29,553 nt of DNA. Origin: Gonium pectorale. Its lineage: Eukaryota > Chlorophyta > Chlorophyceae > Chlamydomonadales > Volvocaceae. This document shows positions 10,801 through 22,800 of the stretch, in pieces. The notes below the pieces were generated by a model. That model had not been told where the DNA came from. It saw only the letters and a list, made by a program, of their open reading frames with translations, and searched no databases. Every line of letters starts with the position of its first letter. Position 1 is the first letter of the stretch. The position numbers and the translations under genes were made by a program. The DNA is taken from positions 10,940 to 40,492 of the forward strand of contig LSYV01000093.1 of assembly GCA_001584585.1 (NCBI GenBank), given 5' to 3'.

Positions 10801-13800
10801 TGGGGTACAAGGATAGCCTCGTGCCACTATTCCTTCAGGCCGCCGCCGTTACTACCTACGATCACTGCGTTCCTCCGATAGTAACCTAGGTTTGGCGCTA
10901 CGGGTATTAGGAAGCGAATGCACCTCAGCCGAGGGCCTTACACACGCAGAGCAGGCGGGGGGAAGGCTCGAGCCAACACCCCGCACGAGCGAGCCAGGCG
11001 CAACAAGCGGTCTATCGCGCGGCGCCCACATCACCCACAGCCAATAGCAACAACGCGGGCAAACAACAGGGTGGGCGGGTGGGGCCACCACACGGTGGCC
11101 CTAAAAAGCAAGGAGCTCTGTAGTGGTAGGCAGAATGCCTGACACTGGCTCGTTGCGCGCCACAAGACCGGCGCTGGTGCCGTACAACCGCTAAGACCCT
11201 CCTCGCCAACCATCTATTTGTCATGCCCCCGTGCGGCCAAGCACTGGGCTCACGCGCCTCCGTGCTCGAGCCCTGAGGCGTCTCAAAAAGGCCCCGCCCC
11301 ACCCAAGTGGGTGCACCACTCTCCAACCCCCAGTCCTCTCGCGGTCGCACCCCGCGCCCAGCCCTGCACGTGTGCCCCCCGCGCCTGACCCCTCGCAGAT
11401 GCACCTTCGACCAGGGCTTCTGCAATGTGAGCGTCATCCGCGGCAAAACCCGCACCTGGAGCTGCACCTGCAAGCCGGGCATCACGGGGCTCACATGCAG
11501 CATCGTAGCATGCCCCAACAACTGCAGCTGGAACGGTGCGCGGAACGGATGGGCGGGGCGGCGGGCTCGCATGTCCACGCGAAGACTTGGGCACCGGCTC
11601 GGGGCCCCAGTCTGTTATGGTGCGTTTCCCCTACATCCGTCAAGCACCCGTACCTTCACGCGTCCCCCGCAGGCGAGTGCATCGACCAGGGTGTTTGCTC
11701 CTGCTTCCCCGGCTTCAGCGGCCCCGACTGCAGCACCGATTGCGGCTGTGGGGGCCACGGACGCTGCGATGGCGCGGGCGGCTGCGTGTGCGACGAGGGC
11801 TACGCGAAGGGCCCCAGCGGGAAGTGCGAGTGGGGCTGCAGGTTGGTGCTCTTCTACGCTGCAAATGCTGCTGCCATAGGTGCCATAGTTGCCTGGCTAA
11901 CACTCCCCAGGTCTGAGTCCGGTCCTGAGCGCGTATGCACCATACGCCTTGTCTCAGTCCAGTGTCGATGCCAGACCGCAGAGCTGGACATGAGGATTGC
12001 TGCCACGCCCTGGCCGCCGCGCCCTGCAGAGGCTGCATGCCTGGTACGACCTGCATTGGCCCCGGCGAGTGCGGCTGCGCGGACAAATGCGTGTACGGCA
12101 GTTGTTTCCACGGCGCCTGCCGCTGCTGGGCCGGCTACGGCGGTCCCGGCTGCAACGTCAGCGAGGCAGCCGCGGTCGCGGCCGGACAGCCCGTGGTGCC
12201 CCGGCTGAATCATGGGTCGCTGGCGGGGATGAACCTGGGCGGGCTGGCGTACTACAGCACCGAGTGGGTGTGGCTGGACGCGATGAAGAGCAGCAGCGCG
12301 TGGATGACCGCGAACGCCGCCGACACGTGAGTGCGTATCGGCGGCCGGAGCGGGAGAGGACCACTGAACGCGTGAATGGCTCAACCTGTGGATAGGCTGC
12401 CGGGAACGTGGACGGTGTGCGGAGGCGCCTTGTCAGGTTTTCGTATAATGTAGGGGGCAGGGCTTTGCATTCACGGAGTTTATGCGTGAAAGCGTTGAAA
12501 GGCGAATGCAACAAGGGTGTCCGCCCGGTGTCGCTGCAATCCGTCTCAACACCATCCACCCACTGAATCGCTCAGGGCGCTCGAGAACCCATGGGACACG
12601 GGCGTGCCTCTCGAGCTGCGCCCCGACGGCTACCCTGCCCGCCTGCCGCCCGGCACCATCGCCCACAAGCTGCTGCTGCGCAACATGCTTCTGCACGTAT
12701 GGCCGGGCCGCTACGTCGTTCTGTATGACGGAGACGGCCGCCTGGACTTTGAATTTGACGCAACGGTTACCAGCAGGTGACGCAGTTGGAAGCCACGTGG
12801 TTTGTAGGTACATGGGTTTAGGAAGGGTGCTACGCGCCGAGTTACCAAGTGCAAGTGAGTCGCGAGCGGGCTCTCCAAGACCACGAACAAACTTGCTTGG
12901 GGCCTCATGACATGACGAGCCCTCGAGCGCCTGGCCTCGCCTGACTAGTGAGGTCGACCCCGCGGCTCCCGTTCAATGCCCCAGGTCAAAGAACCGTCTG
13001 GAGATCCTGGTGCAGCCCACCGCCGACCTGGCCTGCGCGGCCACTGGCGCGGCCTACTGCGGCGACAACGGGGTGCACCTGGTGCTGACGGCCACCAACC
13101 CCGCCAACCCGCTGAGGAACATCCGCATACTGCCTTCGGGAGACGGCGCCGCGGCATCCGCGGGCGGCCAGGGCGCGGGCGGCGCGTGGGAGGGCCGGGC
13201 GGGCCGAGCGACGTTCCACCCCTGGTTCCTGAAGGTGCGCGACTGGGGTTTTCAGCCAGGCGCCTGTTGCTAACTTGGGGACGCTGATACCCTGTTTGGA
13301 CCAGGGGCAAAGGGCGCTTCGGAAGCTATAGAAGTTCCTGTCAGCGCTCGCCTCCTGTTTCGTGCAGCGAACCCCACATCTTGATTTTCGTTGACATTTC
13401 AGAGCATAGCACGCTACCGGGTGCTGCGCTTCATGACCTGGATGGCCACAAACGATGATGACGGATGGGCGGTGCCGTCTACGGGCACGGGCGGCGCTTG
13501 GGCGGCTCGTACGATCCCGAGTCATGACACCCAGGTACGTTCAACGCCTGAGGCTCTCGCCGGTGGCATCCGTTCACGCGTATTCTTGACAGCTCGGGCT
13601 TCACGAAGGTCCTCGGGCCTCTCCTCTTCACAGGCTCGTCCCACGGGCGCCTCCCTGGAGCATATGGTTGAGCTGTGCAACCTGGTTGGCGCCGACCCGT
13701 GGGTCACTGTGCACCATCTGGCAGACGACGCCTACGTGGCCAAGATGGCGGAGCTGCTGCGCGACTCGCTTCGACCCGACCTGCGTGTTTACGTGGAGCA

Positions 13801-16800
13801 CTCCAACGAGGTGGGCTGGGGCAGCGTCACGGGCAGCGTCGCTGGCAACATCACGGGCCCCGGAATAGCAGAAAGGTGGTTGCGGCAGCAGCGCGGCAAC
13901 AGCAGGGAGGCTCCGGCCGCATGGGATGAGGGTATGGAACTATGGGCATGCAGTCGCTATTCTGGGACGCACATAGCCACACGCTGCCACCGGCCAGAGA
14001 CGACTCCTGTCCCGTTCCGCTTGTTCTATCGACACCTCCCACAGGTCTGGAACGGCCTGTTTCCGCAGTTTGCCTACGCCCGGGACCGCGGTCGTGCGCT
14101 GAACCTGTCGAACGACAACTACACCGCTGCCTATCGATACCACGCCATGCGCACGGCGCAGATCGGGGCCGCCTTCCGGAGCGCCTTCGCGTCGGCGCCG
14201 GGCAACCGCTCGGCGCGCGTGTCGGTGGTGCTGGGCGGGTGGGGCTTCCTGTGCAATAACGGCACCGGCTGCGGAGCCAATGTGATCCGCGAGACTCTGG
14301 GGTGGAACGGAACCGCGGCCAAGGTGAGGTGAAAGGGTTTGAACATGTCGGCCTTGAAGCGCCAGTGCGTCGCCTGTGCCCTCACCCCCCTTAGCGCCGC
14401 TGTTGTTAGGTGACGCGTGCCCGCACTTCCGGCCTGCGCGGGTTCCAGTTGGGCACAGCCACTGCCACCGGTATTACCAGCTCTCAATCCAAGTGGCCGT
14501 GCCGCACTCCACTCACTGGAACCTACACGTCACTTACCCTGCTTGGCCCCAGGTCGATTATTTCGGCGTGACCGCCTACTGGGACTGCGGTTTGGGCTCC
14601 AAAGGCCCCACGGACTTGCTGCTGAGCGTGGACCAGATGGTCGCCAAGTGCAACGCAACCCTCAACGCCACCGAGTCGGGCGCGCGAGCGCTGGCCGCTG
14701 CCGCGGCGCCCTACGGCGTGCCGCTGATAACCTATGAGGCGGGGCCCTCGATTGTCGAGTCCTCGGCCATCTCGGGAGGCGGCGACACCACGGGCCTTGC
14801 GGCCAAGTTCATCGCTGTGAATCGTGACCCGCGGATGTACGGCCTGTACCAGGCGCACCTGGAAGCGTTCCGGCGTGCGGGGTTGGTGGGCGAGGGCCGT
14901 CCGTTCATGCAGTTTGTGAGTACGGCGCTGCCCACCAAATACGGCAGCTGGGGCCTGCAGGTGAGGAGGGCTGAGCGGCGGGTCGGGGGCTGGCATCGCT
15001 GTAGCCGTGCGTGGAACATACTGTAGGCGTGGCAGGCCACGTCAGTCGAGTGCCGGAAGCCGCCTGACAGGTGCAGCGGACGTGCCGGGAAGTGCAGCGG
15101 ACGTGCCGGGAAGTGCAGCGGACGTGCCGGGAAGTGCAGCGGACGTGCCGGGAAGTGCAGCGGACGTGCCGGGAAGTGCAGCGGACGTGCCGGGAAGTGC
15201 AGGACCTTGCTGCACCTACCTGCCCATCCCAGCTCACTCTTCGCTCACGTGCCATCCCCTGCCTACCCACCCGATGCTGCTGGATGCCGGCGCCTTCTCG
15301 CCAAACGTTTGATCCTCAAACTCACCACCCGCCCACAGGAGTACACGGGCCAGCCTGTCGCCGAAGCGCACAAGTACCGGGCGATGATGGACTGGCTGGA
15401 CACGCAGGCGCGTGGACTAGGGCTAGGGCGACGGGACTGAGATTGGTTGCTGAAGTCTGGGCTAGTGCTGGCTTAGCGCACTGTTACAGGTAGCGGGCTT
15501 GGGCGTACTAGTCTTTCAGGGATGATCGCTGGACCGGGGCCGACCCGCAGCACCGCCAGAGCTCCCCAACCAGCCACCACACGTTGCGCATGAAACAGGG
15601 GGTAGCAGCATGTCAGCCGGCGCATGACAGCGCATGCGAGGCCCTCGCCCCCGTTATCTTGCAGGTCAACGCCACGGCCGGTGAAGGCAATGGCAACGGC
15701 ACCGCCCCCCGGGGCCCGCGCCCGCTGTGCATGTCGCTGCGGGCGTCTGGCGGCGCCGCTGCGGGCGTGTCCGGCACCGCGGGTGGCGGCGGCGTGTTCC
15801 TGGGCGAGGGCGTGCTGGCAGGCTCGCCGGCAGTGCTGCTGCCGGCCGCTGGGCAGGTCCTGGTGCAGGTGGGCGCCCGGGCAGGCATGGTTACCGGCAC
15901 TGGGCGCTCGTTGCTACCGTAGCTGGTGACGGGAATCGCACAAGCTATGTTTTGAAGTGCAAGGGTTGCCGTTCGGCACAGGCGTCGAGGACACGCTCAT
16001 GCCGCGCTCTTAGGCCCCCTGCTCGGAGCTAGGTCAGGGGGCACTGGTTCGTGTGCGGCAGCGCTCGTCATACATGTACCGGCTCCATACCAAGCCACCG
16101 CCCACGCTCACAGGGTATCCGCGCTGTCATCCGCTGGTCTGCGGTCGGACGACAGGACGCAGCGCCTATCAACATAACGCTCTGGTACGTGTGTTTGGAT
16201 GCGAGGGAAAGGGGGCTGCCAAAGTGGACTCGGTCGGTTCTCGGTGGCCAGACGATGGAGAACTTGGGGCGCACGTACCCACCTATTGAGATCTCTGATG
16301 CCATTTTATCCCCATCCCCAACGCCAATAGCTACTCCAACGAGCTTCACAATCAGAGTCCCCCTGTGGCACCGCGGCGCAGGTACGACTCGGATTGTCCG
16401 CCGCCGGGCAAGTCCTCCTCCTCTCAACAGCCACCACCACCTCAGCTGCCCCACGAAGACGCGCTGGCGGTGGTGGCGCTAAATCTGAAGCCCTCTGGCC
16501 CCGAGCTGGCCTGGCGGGTGCCGCTGATGTCGGACAATGCCAAGGTGGCGGCGGCGGTGGCGGCGGCTGCCAACGCCAGCGGCTTCGGTGGCAGTCCCCG
16601 CGTGCCGCGCTTCTTCGTGCGCATCAGCGACGGCCTCACAACAAATTACTCGGAGCCCTTCGATATACGGCCGCCCTACGACTTCGTCGCGGGTACGAAG
16701 GAGCACTCCGGGCTGCCAACAAAACATACTCCCTGCACAACGACTGACGCATCAGGGACAGTATACATATAGGTACCTGTTTCAGAGACGTGCGGCTTTG

Positions 16801-19800
16801 GCGATCTGGCAAGTGCGCATGTCTACAAGCGTCCGTCAAGTATCCACTTTTGACGCCTCGCGTCCCCTGCCCCAATGCTCCACACTCCCTCGCGCAGATG
16901 GCTGGGGCGCTTGCGACTGCGCGTCCGCCACCCCACAGCAGACCCGCCGCGTCAGCTGCGTGCCCTTCGCCGCCAACGCCTCCAACGTCACCGCCTTCGT
17001 CGACTCCTCGCCGCCGCCCCAGAACGCCGCTCCGCAGCCGCCGCCAGCCTGCGGCAACTTCTCCGGCTGGAACCTGACCCAGCTCGGCGGCGCGGGCGAC
17101 CCCATCTGCACGATCGATCCGGTCACCGGCTGCCGCAGCTACCGCACCAGCAACCGCGGCGCCTGGTACTTCTCGGTCTTCAAGCCCGTCACGGACTGCA
17201 CCGCGCAGGGCAGTCCCTGGCCCGCACCTGCCTCCGGCAACCCTCCCACCCCCAACGGCACGGGCAACGGCACTCTCGTCGGCAACATCATCGGCAGTGT
17301 ACTCGACGCCGTCACCGGCTCCTCACCGCCGCTCCCGTCGTCATCGGTTCCCGTGCAGCTCTGTGAAGCCTACAGCTGGGGCTATGTCCCGCTGCCTGCC
17401 GCAAGCCGGGCGTGCAACGCATCGACGTGCGCCTCCGCGCCGCTCTCAACGACGCCCTTCTGCGAACAGCCCCTCACGGCGTCCCTGCTGGAGCGACTGA
17501 ACGCGGGGGCGGCCGCCTGCAACGCCAGCGACGCGGCGGCCGAGCAGTCCGGCTGCGCCCCCTCAGAGGCATGCACGCCGGTGGCGGGATGCACTCGCTG
17601 GGTGTGCAACACGACCAGCCAGACGCTGGCGCAGGTGGGTGCACGGGCGGCTCAACAGGTGGGATCCGCGGTGCGTGACAGGGGGGCACGCCGTGTGCCA
17701 AAAGCGAAAGCATACGCGCTCGTTGTGCTGTCACGGTGCAACGCAACCGCAGGCTTTCGGCCCATATGCGAGAGGGATAGTGTGGGGTCCCTGGGTGCCA
17801 AGGTGTGTCTCCCGTCGCCTGCTCCTGGCGCTGTTTGCCGTGTCCACCGTGCTGCTTCCCTCGGCTCGCCTTCGCCCCTGACATTTTCGCCCGTGCACAC
17901 CTTGGCACGCCTCCCCTCCCTTCCGGCTTGCAGGCCCCCTGCTCCGCGTTGTGCCTGCCCCGATCGCTGGTGATGACTGGCGCACAGCTGTCCAACGACG
18001 GCCGCTCAGTGGCGGTCAGCCTGTCCGCGCGGGCGGCCCCCCTCCTCGCCGTGCCGTGTGGCCGCGTTTTTGATCAGGCCACAGTGGCGGTGCTGGGCGG
18101 CAGCAGCGCCCTGTGCAGCACCTCAGCGGGCGGCCTGGGGCTCACCGTGTACCTGCTCGCCAGCGCGACCGTCTCCGTGAGTGGGCTCCAGTGACCCGAC
18201 GCCGAATTGTATGCCCGGTGGTCTTGTTACAAGTCTCCTGTCCTATGTTGCCTCATGCTCGACCCTCCCCCCCTGGCTGCGCTCCGCAGCCCTCCGGCAC
18301 GACGCTGGTGCTCCTGCCATCCGGCGGTGCGCTCGTCAGCGCGCTCAACGCCTCGTTGCCCTTCACCGGAAACGCAACGGTAGGTGCTCATTAGCTAGGG
18401 GGGTGGCAGGTGCGGTGAGGCACTGGAGGAGGCGGGTGGGGGGCCGGCATTCGGAAAGCGCGCACGGGTCCCTCCACCTCATGGAACGCCCTGTTGCCGC
18501 CACCTCTCCATCGCCATCGCCATGCTATTGCAGCCCAGCACCCATGCAAACGGCTCCGTCTCACACTGCCGCACGCTCCGCCCTGCCCGGTGCACCGGCC
18601 CCTCCAGGTCTCGTATTGCAGCAGCTGCGCGGCTCCTCTCGTTCTCCTGTCGGGGCCTTCGCTCCTCTCCTCCGCCGCTTGCGAGAGCGCCAGCGGCTCC
18701 CTGCTCGGGGCGTCCACCGCCCTGGCGCAGGCGGCCGCAGCCACTTTCGACGCTTCGCAGTCGGTGGACCCCTCTGGTCGAGCCAACTGGAACGCCGCTG
18801 ACTGGTCGGTCGTGCAGGGATTCGGCGCTGCGGCCGGTCGTGCTGTACTGCAAGCTGCCGTTGACCGTGTAAACAACGTCTCCGCTGACATCAGGTGCGC
18901 ATGGGGAGACATCGGCGGGGTGTAGGGGAAGGGGCCCGCGGCTTCAGTTGTTCATGATTTTTGCACATAAGATTTGGAGAGGCCAGGCGCTTAGTACGGT
19001 AGCTCCTTGCCTTTCCGGTTCTCGCTGCCATTCACTCCCCCCGCTCTCTGTGCTCGGTCCTCCAACTGCCCGCCCACTCGCCAGCGGCTGGGTGGCGATT
19101 GAACGGCTGCGCGTCTCGCTGAACTCAACGGAGGTGGCGGCCTTGGAGCCAGGAGTAGAGTACAGGCTGCAGGTACGGCCGAGCCGTGCGGTGTCGGGAA
19201 GGCGAGGATGCGAGGTTGCAGGTTGAAGATTGACGGAGATCGTCTGTGTGGAGGTGCTAGCGCGCCAGCGGCCTGTACGCGCCGCGTGGGCAAAGGGCCT
19301 GCCGTTGCAGCTCCCCGCTTCTAATGGCAGCTACCCACCGCACGCCGTCCCGCCGCCGCCCCCCCCCGCCCCCCGCAGCTCACCCTGCAGTCCTGGCTGG
19401 GCACCAGGAGCTCCGTCAGCGTCAGCTTCCGCCGCTCCGCAGCCACCTCCGTTCCGGTGCCGGCGGTGGCCATCGCGGGCCCGCCGCTGCAGCAGGCCCG
19501 CATCGGGGCGGACCTGCGACTGGCCGCGGAGCTGGTGGGCGGAGGCTGCAAAGGTGCGGAGGGCCGACCGGGCCGAGCCCCGTCGCGTCACGTGGACGGC
19601 CAATAATGAGCGGTCGCTGTCCCTGGCGTGTTGGCGGCTCTTCTTGCCCGCACGGGGAACCCCCTCAGCTCCCTGGTTACTGTTATGGATCGGGCAAGGC
19701 TACCAGGTTCGCGACGCTGCAAGGCTTGGCTAGGCCAATGATGAATGCGATAGCAACAACCGCCGGGTGACCTGCGTGGTACCGTAGTCCATTGCATCTG

Positions 19801-22800
19801 CTGCGTGCCACGCCCTGCCATGGCTGCGACTGTTGCACTCCGCCACCCCACCACCATACCCTCGGAGGACGGGCGAATGCTGCTGGCTTCCAGCCCGTCC
19901 TCATCAAACCTATTTTTTCAACCTAACCCCCCCCCACCCACACACACACGGGAGCCAGCGAAACGAGGCAAGGACCGGCTCAGCCGCCGGACGGGACTTC
20001 CGCTACTGGCGCCCAGCTCGTCGTTGTTCATTCTTCTTTCCCTTTTACTCCCCACACCCCACGCCCCACCCCCACCTCGTACACGCACCTTCAGGTGTAT
20101 CCCTGTCCTGGAACTGGACCTCCCCCTCGGGCTGGTCGGGCCTGCCCGCGTCCGGCCGCAGCGGCCAGACGCTTCTCATTCAGCGGCCCCTACCCGCCAC
20201 GCCCGGCCAGAACATCACCATACGGGTTACGGCCACCTATACGGCAGCAGGTAGGAGGCATACAGGCGGTGGGACGCGGAGTGCCGCAAACTGGGCGTTG
20301 GATAGCACGCAGCTTCGGGGCGTTGCATAGCCCCTGCCCCCAGATAGGCGCTCTCATACACGACGTGGCGTGACACCAGGTTGCATATTACCTCTCCGCA
20401 AACTGCCGCAAACCGCCCTCGTAGGCGGCTCCTCCACCTCCGCCTCCGCCGACGTGCTGCTGACCGCGGTTGGCTCTGCCCCGCTGGCCGCCCTGGCCGG
20501 ACCGTCCGGGGACGTGCTGAACGACAGCCCCTTGCTGCTCAACGCCTCCGCCTCCGCCGACCCGGACCTGGCGCCAGGGGCACAGTCGGCCCTGAGCTTC
20601 ACGTGGGAGTGCGTGCGGGAGGACTACCCCGCGCCCTGCTTCTCCTCCTCGGCGCAAGGCAATCTCAGCGCAGCAAAGGACACGTGGGCGCTGCCGGCAG
20701 GGTTGCTCGTCAGCGGAAAGTACGTGGCCGGTCTCCATGTCATGAATGGTTGCGCGGCTGCAGGGGCAGCGGCTTAAAGGGGAAGTGCGCAACGGAAGCA
20801 TGACCAGGGCCCGTGACCAGGGCCCGTGACGCAACTTGGCTACGATGTGTCGCTCTCCGTGAGAGCCCCAGCCCTCACGTGGGTCATCCCACGCTTAAAA
20901 ATAATGTGAACCTAGCCACTCTGCACACCTACGTCTGCCCACCTTAGCAACAGCTTGCCGCTTACCTTACCCGCACCTTGATATTCCCCCTCGAGTCCAG
21001 AACGTTGATGTCTTCCGGACTTTATGCCCCCATCGCTCCCATTCGCGCCCAGGTGGCACACCTTCACCGTGGTTGTGTCCAAAGCTGCGTCGGGCGGCGG
21101 CGCTGCACAAACAGCGTCCGCCTCCGTCACCTTCCGACCCCGCTCCGCCGCCCAGGCCTTCCCGCGTGGTGCGCTCACCCGGCAGTGCAGCGCGGCCGCT
21201 TGCGCCGCGCCGCACAGCGCCGACCGCGACCTCACGGTGCGTTTCTTGCGGTTTGTTGTCCGGCGGAAGCCGTGCTGGCTCGCGCCGGGCTGGGCTGGGT
21301 GCACCGGTGGTTGCCTTGGCTTGCAGCTCCCTTCCGCGCATTCCGCAGCCTCCGTAGCTGCACCGCGGCGCGTAGTACGGCATGCCTCGAAACCACCCTC
21401 TCGCCTCGCGCATTCCGGCATTCGTCCATCTGCCCACCCACCCCAACCTCGGCCCCGACAGGTGCGGCTGCAGGTCCTGGGTTCCTTTGCCACGTCCTCG
21501 GCTGCCGCGGGTCTGTCCATCCTATGGTCCAGTCTCGAGTCGCCGCTGGTGGCCTCCCTGACAGCCAACAGCTCCGCAGACGGCACGGCCTTCGTCGTCA
21601 CCGTCCCGGCCGCGGCGCTGCCGGCCCAGCGCCCCAGCATCACAATCACCGCAAACATGACCGCGACCGGCGGCGCCACCGGAGTCGCTTCCGTGACGGT
21701 TCCGCTCAACGCGCCGCCCTATTGCTCGCTGTCGCCCTCCAACGCCTCGGCATGCCTCTCCCTAACGGTGCTCAACGACACATTCCCCTTCGCCGCCGTG
21801 TCGCTCGTCGCGCGCGGCTGGGCCGACGGCAGCTCGGACGCTGGCACCAGCAGCGGCAGCGGGTTCAAGTACGAGTTTGGGGTCCGGCGCAGCGGCTTTG
21901 GCGGCTGGTCACAGGTGCAGCAGCTGGGCTCGTCTCCCTCGGCCACACTGGTGGGACTGCCGCAGGGTGCGGTACAGCTGTACGGATGCGCCATCGACGC
22001 AGCGGGCTCGCGCTCGTGCGGGCTGGTCAACGCTACCGTGCTGCCTGCACCAGCTGGCTTCGACCCGGCGGCCTCCCTGGCGGCCATAAACGCAACGGCG
22101 CTGGCAGAGGTACGTGAGTGAGGTGCCACAAATTGATGCGCCCGGGCGAGGCACGGCGAGGCGTGGCATGGCGCCGCTGTGGGGTCCGGCGGTTATGCGC
22201 TTGCAGCCTGCCGCTCCCGCCCGGGTTTGCCGCCTGATGAGTCATGCCCTCTCAGCAGGCTAGCGCCGTGCACGGTCGCTTCCCGACAACTGACTAACTG
22301 CCTGCTAACAGCTTCCTGACAACTGACAAACCGTCTGCTAACACCTGACACCGTTACGTTCCCGGTGCGCGAGCCTGCTGCATGTAACACCTCGTTGCGT
22401 CAACTGTGCCCTTTCACCTGAACCCCGCCCCCCGATGTCCCGCAGTCCAACGACGCGCGGACACTGCTGCAGGCCATCGCCCAGATGGCGCAGGTGGTTG
22501 CGGCAGCCGGGAATGGCACCGGCTCCTCAACGTCGGAGCTGGTGGCCAACCGGAGCGTGGCGCTGGTGCGGGCGCTGCTAGGCGGAGGGGCGCTGCAGGA
22601 CGCGCAGCAGGTGCGGGCGTCGGGCTCCAGCCCTAATGGCTCCGTAGCCTGGGTAGCAGGTCCGGTTGGCTGAGAATGAACATGCGCGGAATGCGGAAGC
22701 GGTGATCGGGTCGAGAGCCCTTCGCAGCTTGGCTGTGACTTCGCACATGATCACCAACGCTGTGTTGCCCCTTCGCCTCGTTCGGCACGTGGACGACATT

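Noticed and set aside
11231..12208. Plus-strand ORF of 325 codons
   Set aside because: It runs through clear introns and only part of it (around 11673-11841) uses the coding frame with EGF cysteine spacing. It is not a separate gene.
15071..15202. CRISPR array
   Set aside because: The units are head-to-tail without spacers in a eukaryotic intron, so this is a minisatellite.
16537..17973. One 478-codon ORF read as a single exon
   Set aside because: Only 16898-17634 fits. Upstream this frame is not that of exon 31 (KNH-like region), and downstream it is not that of the REJ start at 17934.
20912..21709. Long minus-strand ORF of 265 codons
   Set aside because: It lies opposite the REJ exons, has no recognisable motif, and is a GC-driven shadow of the plus-strand coding frame.
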